Positions 1 to 12,193 of a stretch of 64,000 nt of DNA are shown piece after piece. Positions within the stretch are counted from its first letter, which is position 1, and each line of letters begins with the position of its first letter. Below the pieces are notes generated by a model. That model worked only from the letters and a program-made list of their open reading frames with translations, made no database searches and had not been told where the DNA came from. The stretch is from NCBI GenBank assembly GCA_006937955.1, contig SSNP01000042.1, forward strand, positions 1,464,918-1,528,917. The letters run 5' to 3'. Made by a program: the position numbers and the translations under genes. Origin of the DNA: Pachypanchax playfairii. Taxonomy: Eukaryota > Chordata > Actinopteri > Cyprinodontiformes > Aplocheilidae.

Positions 1-3000
1 CTCCAGGTATTGTGTTGGAGCTGATAAGACTCAGAGTGTGCAGCAGTGTATATCCTCTCTCACAGTAATTACACACGGCTCTGAGAAGCTTATGTAACCC
101 CGAGAGAGCATTCAGCTGACCTGTCACACAATACCACTCACCCAGTCTTTTGTTTGTAAGGTCAGACGCTGGTTGAGTCAGGTGCGATTTGGGGAGAAAA
201 ATCTACTAAAACATTTTAATTTTGAAGTGATGGATGCTGAATGTTTGTCAGAAATTTGTCTCTGATTTCAACTTTTGCATTAACATTTCACACTTGATGG
301 ACGTCTTTCAACACGCCACGCTTTAGAAGTGGTGCTTGACTTTCCCCGCTTGTGGTGGGGACAAGTGTCCATCATTCAGATTGTGTTAGCTGTTCGCCTT
401 CGCCCTCCACCTCCCGCCCTCTCACCCTCACCCCATCCTCGTCCTTAGCCCGAGCCTGGGAGCGGAATTCTGGGAACATTTTTCCATGTGAAATACCGAG
501 GTCCAGTTGAGGGGTGTGACGCCAGTGCATTGTTCCAGCAGCAAAAAAAGGAACCTCTTGTGATGAGGCCAATTCCTGTTGGTCCCAAAAAAACAGGCAC
601 TTTCTCACACCGACTTCCTTCCTCATTGGACAGCACAAAACAATCCAAGACCAACCAGCAAAACGAAAAAGAAAGACGGGGAGGAAAAAACGAGCAGGAG
701 GAGAGGTGTTTGGATAAGATGCTGCTGGAAACAGATTTGTCTCTGCAAATTCCAGATTTCATCTGACCATCCCTTCATTTTATCTACAGATACAGACTCC
801 TTTTAAACATGCTTACTTAATGTGACAAACACAACGCTGGTTGTGTCTTTAATGCCTCTAAGACCATAAATCTCAACACTTTTTGTTTTTGCTTTAGGGT
901 CTTGTGGGAAAAATGCAACACTACTTTCAGTAAAGCTCTGCACCAGATTGAGAAAGAAGGGGAGGAGCAAGCAAGGAGCAAGGATTGCCTGATTGAGAGA
1001 GCAGGACTCAGGAAGCACCTGCTTCTGCGGGGAGCTGAGCATTTATCTGACCCCGCTCACATCAGGTGGTTTCCTTGTTTATGTTGTCTCCCTGCAGCTC
1101 CCTGTGGCCCAGCCTCCATTGGCTGTCCTCGGCCACTCCTTTTTCCACCATGTTCATTGATCTTCGGAGGACCTGCCACTTCCTCGCATCTCCATTCTCA
1201 CCAATGACTAAAACGTACCCTTCGCTTCCCTCCTGCAGCTTCACGTCAAATCCACAGATCAGGTTAACAAGCTAAGAGCTTGAAGCTCAGCCTGACCTCT
1301 CACCCTTGTCCTCACAACACAAACATGGCAGCCTTGAAGACTGCCTTCCTGTTCCTCTTCTGGTCTATACTTGGGCAACAACAACCGGGCTCATCAATTA
1401 GCCTGACTGATAACCTTGATCCAGCTGTCCTCCGTGTCACCTGTATTGCTCAACCTTAACCCATCTGGCCAGATTTAAACACTGAACTTTATGCTTTGGT
1501 TTCTGGTGGCTCATTATTCCTGGAACTATTATGACAGTGCTTTTCCTTTTTGATGAATTCACAGTAGCATGTTTGTTACTCGAGTTATTGAGTTGCACCG
1601 CCGTCAAACGTTTTCTTTTTTCCCCTGTTGATATAATTATGGTTAAATTGCAGCTTCGCTTTTGTGGTAATGACTGCAGGTGGGCCAGACATAGGTGCTG
1701 TCTGTAATTACACAGCACACGATGTCCAGAAATCATTATCTGTGCTAAATACATATAATCAACCGTTGCAGATGTGCATCCAAACTGTTTCGTCAAACGC
1801 TTGTAACAGTGAACATGCATGAAAGAAGCAGTGAGATCGATCTACAGCAACTACAAATACACACAGATGTTGCACCACTTTATAGTTAATCCATCATCCC
1901 GTTGGAGTATTTGTTGCAGCCCAAGTTGTTCAAATATACACTGATGTTTAATTTCATGGATGATGTTCTCACATCTTCTCTGCAGTCCTCTGCGTGGCCC
2001 TTCAGAACCCCGGCTTTCTATACTATCTTGTTATCTCAGCAAGTGTTTCCTGCGAGCGGCTCGCTCCTCTCTGAGACATGTGGTGGAGCTTGTGCCATGT
2101 TGTGTCCATGAGGTATTGTTCTCCCACAGTTTGAGCACCGTAAATTAGCTGGAAACAATTTCTCATTCATGAGAAAAAAAGAGGGGGAAAAAAGAAGCAA
2201 AAACAACAGCAACATCAAGGCCCCTGATTTGGCCCCTGCACTGAACCATACATCGAACAAATATGTTAATGGCCTGTCTAATTGCTGCAATTCGGGCCAT
2301 TTAGAAAAATATTACCCAGAGCCATCAGCAACGGGCTAGCTGAAAGAAATGTTCCTACTTTTTGCTTTACTCAACACTGTTTCAGTTTCTTCATTATCTT
2401 CACTGTTTGTGACATAAAGAGATTCACAGCTTGAGATTGGAACTAAAATAATTGAAAATAAAATTGACTGCATGTGCTAAATGGCATTTTTATGTTTGTT
2501 CTCTGGACCATTTTTAGCAGATTCACGGGATATTGCACAAATAAGACATGTACATGTTTGTGAGCACCATTTCCATGTTGATTAAATGAAGTGTGTTTAT
2601 TTGAAATTGCCCGGAGGAGCCGCCCCTGTTTATTCCTGCAGGCTGATTCCTCTTCACCATCAACATGACCTTCTTTAATGAGCAAATTCCTGAACATCAG
2701 AGGATGTCTAACACACATCCTGGCTTTTAATCAGCCCTCGTGCTCTCACCTATATCATCAGGGTTCTGCAGCTGTCCTGAAGTCTCAAAGCAGCCTTTTA
2801 ATCCGGAGGTCTCAGGGAAGGACAGACCGGTCTGCAGCCTAATGTGAGCTACAAGCTGTTGAAGAGTTGAACCCAAATGAAAAACTCCTGATGATCTACA
2901 ACTGCTTTCGTTTGGCTCCACTGGAGAATTTTTTAACAAAACTATGCCATTCTGTCAAGACCTACCCTGTGCCATCTCTCTGGGGAATTTACTGTCACAA

Positions 3001-3977
3001 GCAATGTTCCCATGGATGGAAATGAACCCCGGGGATGCTGAGATTGACAGTGAGCAGAGTGGGACCAGAAATTAAAGGTCTCTGAAGAGTCAAGAGGCTA
3101 GTCAGCAGAGTAAAAACAAAAACATGCAGTAAAGCATGATCACAGCATCAGCATGCCCTTAGTTGTGACATGGGAACCCCTCTAACCCGAACCATGCCAG
3201 CAGTCATTCCCCCCCTGGACAGTGGGGCAGGCCATACGTGAGGCCCCGTTCTGGACCAGGTCACTCCCTGCTACCTCAAACCGGGCTGAACTATGCTGGG
3301 AACCGGCTTTGAAATAAACCATTGATCTAAGGGAACCTCACATAGCTTTAAATATGAAGCAAGAAAAGTTGCTTTGATAAGAAAATGTTGCGAGGTGAAG
3401 ACACAGAGACCCTTCTAATAATCAGCAGCATGATTGTTCTCTGACTTTGTTTGCACAGAGCTTAACGTATTTACTTTAAATCATATCATAATGTATAACA
3501 GGAGTACTACTAGTTATATACGGGAAAAGTACTGCTTGGCTTGTTTGGAAGAAGCACATAGTTCATTTGTTTAGCTACTCGTTTTTCTTTTTTCTTATCA
3601 GAAAACATTAACCCTCCGGGATCTGAAAAAGCACAGTAAATTGAAGCTCATCAGTGTAACAATTTACATAATGAAACATGAATCCATTAGATTTGGGGTC
3701 TTGACTAATTTATTTAGGCTTTCAAAGTTATTTATTTTGGCTCTGTGCTATCTGAAACCTCAGCTCATTTTGATGAAAATCAAGCTCTCTGTCAACAAAA
3801 TTTAATCTTTACGCCATCAGTTTCAGTCTCACTCTAGAGATCCTCGTCACTCACAAATGCCCAAGTTTTTACAAAGACAGAAAATTCCAAGAAAATCTTG
3901 ATGTGGAAGACAACAAATCGCACATATTTATTCTTTCTACTCAAGCATTTAATGTTGTATGCTGGTTTTAAAAAAAT

Positions 3978-4077
3978 GTTGACTCAACCTTTTTTTTTTT
4001 CTTGTCCACTGGTTCCATGTAATTCTAATTCAAATACATGGAACCAGTTAACTAGAAAAAAATGAAGTTGAGTCAGC
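3978..4077. repeat. Imperfect foldback (hairpin) repeat
   Basis: The left arm (about 3978-4021, containing GTTGACTCAACC and CCACTGGTTCCATGT) is mirrored by the right arm (about 4034-4077, containing ACATGGAACCAGTTAA and GAAGTTGAGTCAGCC), with a 12-base loop. Long inverted arms with almost no interior suggest a foldback MITE. Confidence 0.7.
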
Positions 4078-7000
4078 CAATCTTGTTTTGAGTGTTCTGA
4101 CAGACTCAGTTTGACCCATCAACAATCTCTTCTCCTGAAACAGCTGTTAGCGAGGAAACCTGCGCTAAAGATAGCAGGTTGGTATCAATGAAATATGCTG
4201 TGTTTGTCTGTTTGTTCTTCTGATTTTGTTGTAGCAGGTGTTTGGTTTTGACATTGGGACTAGCTGTTTTCTATCATATCATCCACTTTGTTCTAAAAAA
4301 ACAATCTTCTGCCGCGAGAGTCACAAGCTTTGGTGGACCTGGACCACAGTTTCTTATGATTTTCCAGCTGTTTTTTCTAGACTGTGGGAATCAGTTTAAT
4401 TCAGCAGGACTGAGAATAAACTGATCCATTAAACATCATTTCAAGAGATCCATTCTGTTTTAGAAAGTCAACATCAAACAGTGCAGTTGGTTAAAATGCA
4501 TGACCTATTTAAAAGTGAGCTGTGCTCACTCTTGCGACCCTGCGTGCAGCACACACAGTAAATGAGTGGGTTCATGTGGGTGTTATGTTGAGTTGTTTTG
4601 TTGTTATTTTGAAACAGATAGGTCTAGTTGCTTTTCTTCAACATGAGTATTTGTGCCTATAGCTCAACTAAACTACTTGTCCTGTGACTGTAGCTTCATA
4701 CTGAGATGGTATTCCACTTTTCCTTGCTCTCCTTTTATCTAGCACTTAACATTATAGTCCCACTTGATGGTCTGCCAAAATTGCATCTATGGATTTTGTT
4801 CCCAAGACATAGACAGTATTCATAGCAGAAACAGATAAGCATCAGGGCCACATTCAGCCTGGTTCCTGTTTGTCCTTTGGGAGATCGGCTCCTCAGTCTT
4901 CTGCGACTGGTAAACCTATCATGGGACAGAAGAGAGAGGGACCCTCTGCAGACAACATGGCTCCTCGTTAGACAATGAGGGTCTCCTTCTGACAGGGATA
5001 ATACTGGAATCAAAACTGCTGAGTGTGTTAAACTGAAGTCAAAAAAGAAATTGGGAAACTAGTTTGTGTGATTTTTTTATCCGTATAACATCTTAAGGTT
5101 TTCTTTTTACTGTGTTGCATTAAAAAAAAAAAAGATAATGTTTTGAAATTATCTGAAATTTAGGACATCTGCTGTAGTTTTGGCAGTGACACAATAAAAT
5201 TTGGAAATTGTGTCATTTTCCTTCCTAATATACACCCATTTCCACCCCGTGTGGGTATCATCCCCTGGTATAACTCATGGAATTGCAGTGGTTTGTTGCT
5301 GTCAGAAATCACAATGTGCATTGTTCTAATGGTTACCTCGGGCTGACAGTTTAAGAATACTGCACGCAACACTGATATGTAACTGATAATCTCAGAAGTT
5401 AAACATGTGCATTCATAAGATCCAGTGGATTTGCATAGGATATTTGTGTATGTGTGAGGTCAGTCTATGAAGAGCTTCTCCAGGGTCATTAAGACATGTC
5501 ACTGTGACCCACGCTGCTTTTTCATTTATTTTTCTTTTGCACATTTGAGTGTCTCTTTAACTTGAAACAACTACCTCTGACCTAACACCCCTGCCTCTCC
5601 AGATTAAAGTAAAACCTGGAAACCATTTTGTTTCTCTTTTTCCTCTGGAGCCCTCATAATGACAGGAAAGTGCTCCAGCCCTGCTGCCTCAGAAAGCAAA
5701 AGAAACAGGCTCGATGGGAAATTGTAAGTCTGCACCAATGTCTCCTTTTAGGGTTCTGAGAGCTCCATTACACCCACACTCTTCAATCATACATTTAAAA
5801 AACACATTGCAGGCAGCTCTTATCCTTATTTACACAATAAAGTGTGTTTTGCGTGTAAGTGAAAATGAGTAGAAACAAAAAAAGAAAGTGATTTCAAGAG
5901 TCCAGAAAGCTTTTATTTTGTAAAAGTCTGCATATCCTCCTAATGGATGATCCTGACTTTTGGTTTGACATTGCAAATTCCAATATCTTCATCTTTATCT
6001 CACAGAATTTGACACAAATAAAGAGAAAAGTACATTACGACGAGGTTAGCAGAAGGGCAGTGTTGTTGGGAGAAGTTGGTCACTGCATTCCTGAGAGGAC
6101 CTGCAGCTTTCTGTATATAAAATATAAAAGCAAAGGGGAAAGGACACGTCATGTCTGATGTCATCACAGCAGACGTAACTGCTTGTAAAAACCTAAAGCA
6201 AGCTAATTATTTCTGCTTCCAAATTTGTCAAATAAATTAACCAACCACATCGAAACCTTTCTGATTAGAACATTTTCTGCTCCTCCTATTTAAACATATA
6301 CACTTTATATTATAATTATAGTGACATCATATTTGTTATTGAGTGTATTCACCCCACTTTTTATATAAATGATAGATAAAGTCTGTGGAGTAGAAAAGAA
6401 ACATTTTACAGCACTTGTGCAGTTGAGTGTATATTGAAAAAATGTTTTTATAGTTTTAAAAGTGGAGAAGATTTATTCAAAAATGTTATTAAAAACCTCA
6501 AAGATGTTGAATGAGGTGTGACAAAGTGAAAAAAATGAAGTAGAAAAAACAGCATTTCAACCAGAAACTGGTATCAGTGTGAAAAAACAGCTGCTAAAGA
6601 GATTTTCTCCAGAATCTATATATTTACAACCGATTTTAATGTTAATTTATTATATTTTAATAGTCTTTTATTATGGATAAAGTAATATATAAGCTCTTTG
6701 TGATCCCTTCATACAGTTACATTAATTAGCTGCTGCACTCTATCTTCATTATACCAGCAGCACCAGAACACTTTGCTCTCATTAAGGCTGAGCCATTGTT
6801 CGTCAGAGTTTAACAGCCATTTTGCCTTCATCATTAGAAAACAAATAAAAAGGAGGTGAAAGAGTTTGCCCACAAATCTCCCTCTGTGTGCCCACTGGTT
6901 CACTCCACTTATTCAGAAAGGCAAGTAAAGACCATCTGCTCATTTTTATAGAACTTCAGACTCGAAACATTCACTAATGCACATTCACTAGTTCTATTGC

Positions 7001-8312
7001 TGCTTGCCAGCAAATTATCTGACCACACACCCACTGAAAGGCTATCCAAAAAACATGTCAGAGAAGGCCAAGCCTGATGAAGTCATACTCGGTGCGGTGA
7101 CCATCACTGTGAATGTTGCTCTGAGAGCAGCTTTCTCCTCCAGACAAGACAAAAAAGAGACGCTGGGTGAGTCCAAGTAAACCTGAGGCGTAACAGCCGA
7201 GGGAGCAGCTGAAAAGATGGGCAGCTGCATCGTGTCAGAATAAAGCTTAAATGATTCTTATAAAGCCACAACTGCTAAACTAACTACGTATAGAATTTTT
7301 TTATTCTTACTGCCTCTTCAGGTGAGACTTTCCAATCTTGGATGCAGTTTCTAACATCTCAGTTCCTTTGTGAGGTACACAAACGCATCTATCTGTGTTT
7401 TGTATGAATATTCAGATGCAGCTCTCTGCAGCATGGAGATAGCAGCTGCTGGGTTTGGGACCCTGTAGATATCCTGGTGCCATGCCTGGACAGAAGCCTT
7501 GGCATCTGGGCCAAGACAGACCCAACTGGCCACCTCCCACTATGACACCAAGGGTGATCAAAGAAAATAGTTTTAGAGACAGGACGACTCGCTCACGTGT
7601 CACCTGATATCACATGTGTAACTCTGAAAACTATAAGAAATGTATTTTTTCAGTATACAGATGTTCTTTGTTTGTTATTCAACATTAAATCTGAAATTTT
7701 TCCATCGATTATCAGGTTTAGAGTTGTACAGACATTTAATGTCCATATGGTAAAACATATTAATATAGGTGTTGTAACAGATGGCACTGCTCTGTGTTTG
7801 ACATTTAATTTGGCATTAAAGGCTTTTGTTGATGAAGCAGATTAAATTAAATTTAAAAAGCGTGTCTCGAAGTGAATTTTTCAAACACAAAATCCTGTCA
7901 AAGGTTCAAATAAAGAAATATGAATGTTTTTAACAGTTTAAAATAAACATTAAGAGCTTCTTCTTATGCTTTACTGCTGAACCAGCTGAATCAGTGTCGT
8001 CCACGTTTTTCCCTAATGACATGAACTAAATTCGCCCTTTTTAATTACTAAACTTAATCCCATACTAATCCAATAACACCAGTGTTATATGCAACACAAG
8101 CGCTGCACGCCAGATAAAAGCTCGAGCCTGAAATGATGAAAGAGTTTGTGTTTGGTTTGCCTGGTGTGTTTTTACCTCTACAACTGTCTGCTGGTTGGCC
8201 CTGGCAACACAACATCACAGTGCTGGGCTGTTTGAGTGCCAGGCTCACGGAGCAGCTGCCGGACAAATCCATCAGGCACTAATTCAACCAACCACAGGGA
8301 GCCTGCTCCACC

Positions 8313-8335
8313 CCTTCTTCTTCTTCTTCTTCTTC
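8313..8335 (+). repeat. TTC microsatellite
   Basis: Seven to eight uninterrupted TTC units in intergenic sequence. Confidence 0.9.
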
Positions 8336-10521
8336 TCCCAGGCAATCTCTGTTACTACAAGCAGTCCTCATCTGTGTGCACACCCTAACATTAAACAATG
8401 CAGGCTTTAATTATAAGGAACCTGCCAAAACCCAACAGCCTATCTTTTCTATCAGACATTAGTAGCTGGGGGTGGTGTTGGTGGGGGGTGGGGGGTGTAA
8501 TTAAACCTTTAAAAAGCAGCATGTCTTTGAACAAACTGTGGCTTTTTTCTTTCAGCTACAAAAGAACTGATAAAGTGATTCAGTTTTATTTTTTATATGT
8601 TTCTGATCTGTATCCTAAATCATAATATGATTTAGATCTGGGATTAATTAATCTGTGTTACAAATTAAAAGCACCTTTTTTTAGTAGTAAGATGATTCAC
8701 TACAAATGAAGTTTTATCTTGAATGTGGTCTGGAGCAGATTATTAAATCAACATGAATGAACTTGTATATACAGACAAAACAAATAAACTTCCAATGTGT
8801 TTTATTCTTAAGCTTTGTCATATTTTAATAATCTCCTTTAATCTTTTTTGTGTAGCTCTTTAGAGGTTCTGCATGTATTATGTATTTTTTTTTGTTTTGT
8901 TTTGTAATTTCAGCAAATTTGGGATTGTTGTTGTAGTTGCATCTGGTAATTCTCTGTAACTGTTAAACCCTGTAGTTGGCTATTTTTTCTGAGTCACCGT
9001 TATTCTCTTTGTAGCCGTTTTGGCTCTTCCTGTGATGAATGAATTTAAATGGCTGATTAAAGATTTCAAACAAGTTAAAAAAAAAAAAATCCAGCACCGT
9101 TTTCTCATCTGCTCTATCACCTGTCACTCATCCACGTTCTGCACTTGTCTGTCCCAGCTGAAGGTCACATGATGTCTAACTCCTTAGGAGAAGCCCTCCA
9201 GGTCCTGATGCTTCATGCTGCCTGAGTAAACACAACACAGCAGTTCATAAAGATCCATATTACGTGCCTGCATCTGCGTGTTTGAATAAATGTGCAAGCT
9301 GGGGTCTTCCTGAGTAAGATTTCCTGACTGCGGGGATGCGTGCATGCCGTTACTGAGGCCGGCTGAAATATTGATGCTGTGTTTTGTTCTCGTTTTTGCT
9401 GTACTCAAGACGCCACCTGGATAGGTTGATCTTTCCCACATGAAACTTTAATTTTTCCAGTTGAATGTGAAATGAGGAGATCAAAAGAGGGTCATTTTGT
9501 AACGTGAGGAAAAAAAGAAAGGTGATGGGGGAAGGGTTCAACACCCTGGGTTTGTATCAACAGATGGAAGACTGACAGCATGGATATGGTTCAGTGGCTT
9601 AATGGAACCTGATATATGATCATATATCTTCCTCATTATGAATAAAAAAAGGAATTACACGTGGTTTCATGAATAATGAAATGCTAAATAATGCTGAGTC
9701 TTTAAGCCACACACCTCAGATAAAACCTTCAGATCAACATGTCAATCAAACCATCTCCTTCAGGACAAATCGGCCCCCCAAATCCCAAAGAGACGTGGAA
9801 AACGACTACAGAGCAGAACCGGTTTTAAAAAGCTTGCAAATCCTAACGTGATTACGGATTCACTGAACAGGTTTCGTCTCCTTCAGCATTACCTGAGAAG
9901 TGTACTTTGATCTGAACACGCACTTAACAAGCAAAACTCAACCGTGAAATTTAACGATGTGCTTGGGAGTGCAAATCAGCTAACAGAGTGTCAATTTAAC
10001 AAGGTGCTATTCAGAGGGAGTGGTTACGAGTAAATTATCCCTGTTTTTAATAATTAATGGAAGCCTATCAATTATGAAGACATCTGCAGCTGATGAAGCA
10101 GGTAGGCAGGGTTGCCTAGGAACGCTGGTCTGTTGTGGACATGCTGATCGGAGGGCGCCACATGTACAGGTGATCTCTAAAACAGCCTGGCATGTGTTTT
10201 ATCTGTCAAATGATACAGGGTTGTGTGATGAGTGGAGCATCAGAAGCTGTTGATTGTTTTGTGCGTTGAAACATTATAAAAGAAAATTAACTTCTGACCT
10301 GTTTTCATTATGTCTTAAGCATGTCAGACCAAACAATTGGTCTTACACGGTTGAAGCTACAATTTTTTTGAATGCTAAATCAACACAGCTGGACATCCTA
10401 AAGTCTGTGTTTATGTCTGTGCACTACCTTTCCGACACCGGCATAAAAATAGCTCAGACGCATCCTGCTATGATGCTGAAGGTGCAGACATCTTTCCCCT
10501 CTGAAGGACATAACACTGTCT

Positions 10522-10580
10522 GAGGTTTGGGGGAGTAGGGAGTGGAGGGGGGAGTGGGGGGGTTGGGAGCGAGGGGGAGG
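10522..10580 (+). repeat. G-rich tract with G-quadruplex potential
   Basis: At least six runs of three or more G separated by short spacers (GTTTGGGGGAGTAGGGAGTG and onward). It lies about 180 bases before the assembly gap. Confidence 0.7.
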
Positions 10581-10757
10581 AAATGGTGACTACCATGTGA
10601 CAAGCTCACAGTTCCTTCCTCACAGGCCTGAGAAACAGGAAGTGGAGCACATAAGGCATTATTGTGACGGAGAGGAAATGCAAGGTCCTCTAAAATAAGA
10701 GCTCCAATCTGGTGGTCAATGACAGGAGCTTGTCCTCCATGGGCCTACAGAGACTTG

Positions 10758-10760
<3 letters not shown>

Positions 10761-10788
<28 letters not shown>

Positions 10789-10824
10789 NNNNNNNNNNGA
10801 GACTTGTAACCCCCCCCCCCCCCC
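10761..10824. other. Poly-C tract with assembly gap
   Basis: A run of 28 C ends in ten N (10789-10798), after which GAGACTTGTAAC and a second C run follow. The same GAGACTTGTAAC stands just before the first C run (10750-10761), so the gap edges are duplicated and one copy is probably an assembly artefact. Confidence 0.85.
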
Positions 10825-10825
10825 G

Positions 10826-10847
10826 ACACACACACACACACACACAC
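10826..10847 (+). repeat. CA microsatellite
   Basis: About ten CA units on the left side of the inverted-repeat element that follows; a second CA tract lies on its other side at about 11141-11156. Confidence 0.9.
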
Positions 10848-10854
10848 GCACGTT

Positions 10855-11103
10855 TGTTTTGGTATCCTTATGGGGACAGTCCATTGACTTCCATTGATTT
10901 TAGTAACTAGATTTATACCTAACCCAAACCCTTTTCCTAACCTTAACCATTACTGATCTATAACTAACCCTAAGACTAACTAAAACTCTATTCACACCAT
11001 ACCTATAAACCTAACCCCTAACCCTAAAAAGGGGAGTCCCGCTCATGGGGACCAGGCTTCGGTCCCCACAAGAACCCTCGGACCCCAAAAAGATAGTAAA
11101 AGT
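10855..11103. mobile_element. Teleost dispersed element with inverted ends and telomere-like interior
   Basis: The left end (GTTTTGGTATCCTTATGGGG) is an imperfect inverse of the right end (ACCCCAAAAAGATAGTAAAA). The interior carries degenerate CCTAACCC units and ACTTCCATTGATTTTAGTAA, a sequence type very common in fish genomes and often bordered by CA repeats, as here. It is non-coding and likely non-autonomous. Confidence 0.6.
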
Positions 11104-11848
11104 CAGGAAACGGGTCCCCAGGAGGTCAGAAATACAAACCCACACACACACACACAGACAAAAATCACTCCCACCTCATCAACAACTGCACTGTTGATGT
11201 ATAAAACAAGCTTCCATGCTGTTGCTGCACAGGAAGTTACCAGATATTAGTCCCCTTTAAGATCAGATGAAGTGAATCTGGTAAACTGGAACCTCCTGCT
11301 GGGTCTACAAACTCATGAACAGTTTTAAAAAGGTTTAGAGAAACATATGGCTGGACTCCGCCCTGCTTGTGTTGAACAGGAGCTGGTTGTTTGGAGAGAT
11401 GCAAAGCTCTAAGTCTGGTTTCCTCCCAGCTCATCTCATCCTACATCACCTGTTTCATAGAAATAAGGTGTGATGACTCAGGAGAGAATCATTTATGCTG
11501 CAGGATGCAGCAACATCCTGCTGTCATATTCATGCCTCGACCTAAAGCACCATCTCCAATCATGCAGTCAAATATACGTATATGTGTACCGCTATTTAAC
11601 AAAACCTGAATGCATCAAGCAGGAAAAAAGGAGAGAACAAGAAGAAAAGTTCAGTTCTTGTGGAACGCAGCAGGTGCGTCCCACCTGTCGTCGAATACAG
11701 TAAAGATTAAAGCTGGAGAATAATATGACTGTACTCTTTTTAGGCTAAAAGAATCAGCTGACCCTGTTCTTTAATTGTCCTGCACAGGGCGTGTTTCTTA
11801 ACGAGACATACAGTCACAACACAAACAGTATCAGGAACAAAATAAATG

Positions 11849-11854
11849 TTTATT
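11849..11854 (-). other. Likely poly(A) signal of exd1
   Basis: TTTATT on the plus strand is AATAAA read on the minus strand, about 340 bases past the exd1 stop codon. It is followed downstream on the minus strand by ordinary intergenic sequence. A second AATAAA-like hexamer lies inside the repeat at about 12088, so a shorter 3'UTR is also possible. Confidence 0.45.
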
Positions 11855-12085
11855 TTTACCAAGATTCAAAATCAATTCCATCATTTACATAACTGTTCTC
11901 AAGCTGGACTTCTAACACTTCAAATAAAATACACAACAAATAAAAGGATGGAAATGATCCAAATCACAAAATCTGTTTTCTTCACTGAACCAAACGCTCG
12001 AACTAAGAACATCTACTGCCATCTACTGGTCACTATGAACGATTACAGAAATAGACTTTTAATAGAAAAAATAAAATCTATACAT

Positions 12086-12178
12086 CATTTATTGATCCCT
12101 CTTGGGAAAATTACTTCTCTGCACCAGGGATCAAACTCCAACCTCCCAATCGAGGGGCGATCTCCCTCCCCACCAGGC
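12086..12178. repeat. Repeat fragment in exd1 3'UTR (LINE 3'-end-like)
   Basis: The run ATTTATTGATCCCTCTTGGG followed by AAAATTAC resembles the 3' terminal segment seen in many fish non-LTR retrotransposons, and the following C-rich block resembles a tRNA-like or MIR-like segment. It lies inside the predicted exd1 3'UTR between the stop codon and the poly(A) signal. The class assignment is from pattern memory only. Confidence 0.35.
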
Positions 12179-12193
12179 TACGGACGCCCACAT

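Larger units (their letters stand above)
1..11840. other. Intergenic, no convincing gene
   Basis: AT-rich sequence with short chance ORFs only. It contains a foldback element near 4 kb, a TTC microsatellite at 8313-8335, a G-rich tract at 10522-10580, and the gap and repeat cluster at 10.76-11.16 kb. Stretches at about 2260-2330 (TTAATGGCCTGTCTAATTGC) look like conserved non-coding sequence but this is only an impression. Two weak exon-like ORFs near 7.05-7.54 kb are treated in the findings. Confidence 0.6.

Noticed and set aside
1437..1820. 127-residue minus-strand ORF
   Set aside because: Composition is not protein-like in any family I know, no exon signals around it, and surrounding DNA is ordinary intergenic sequence.
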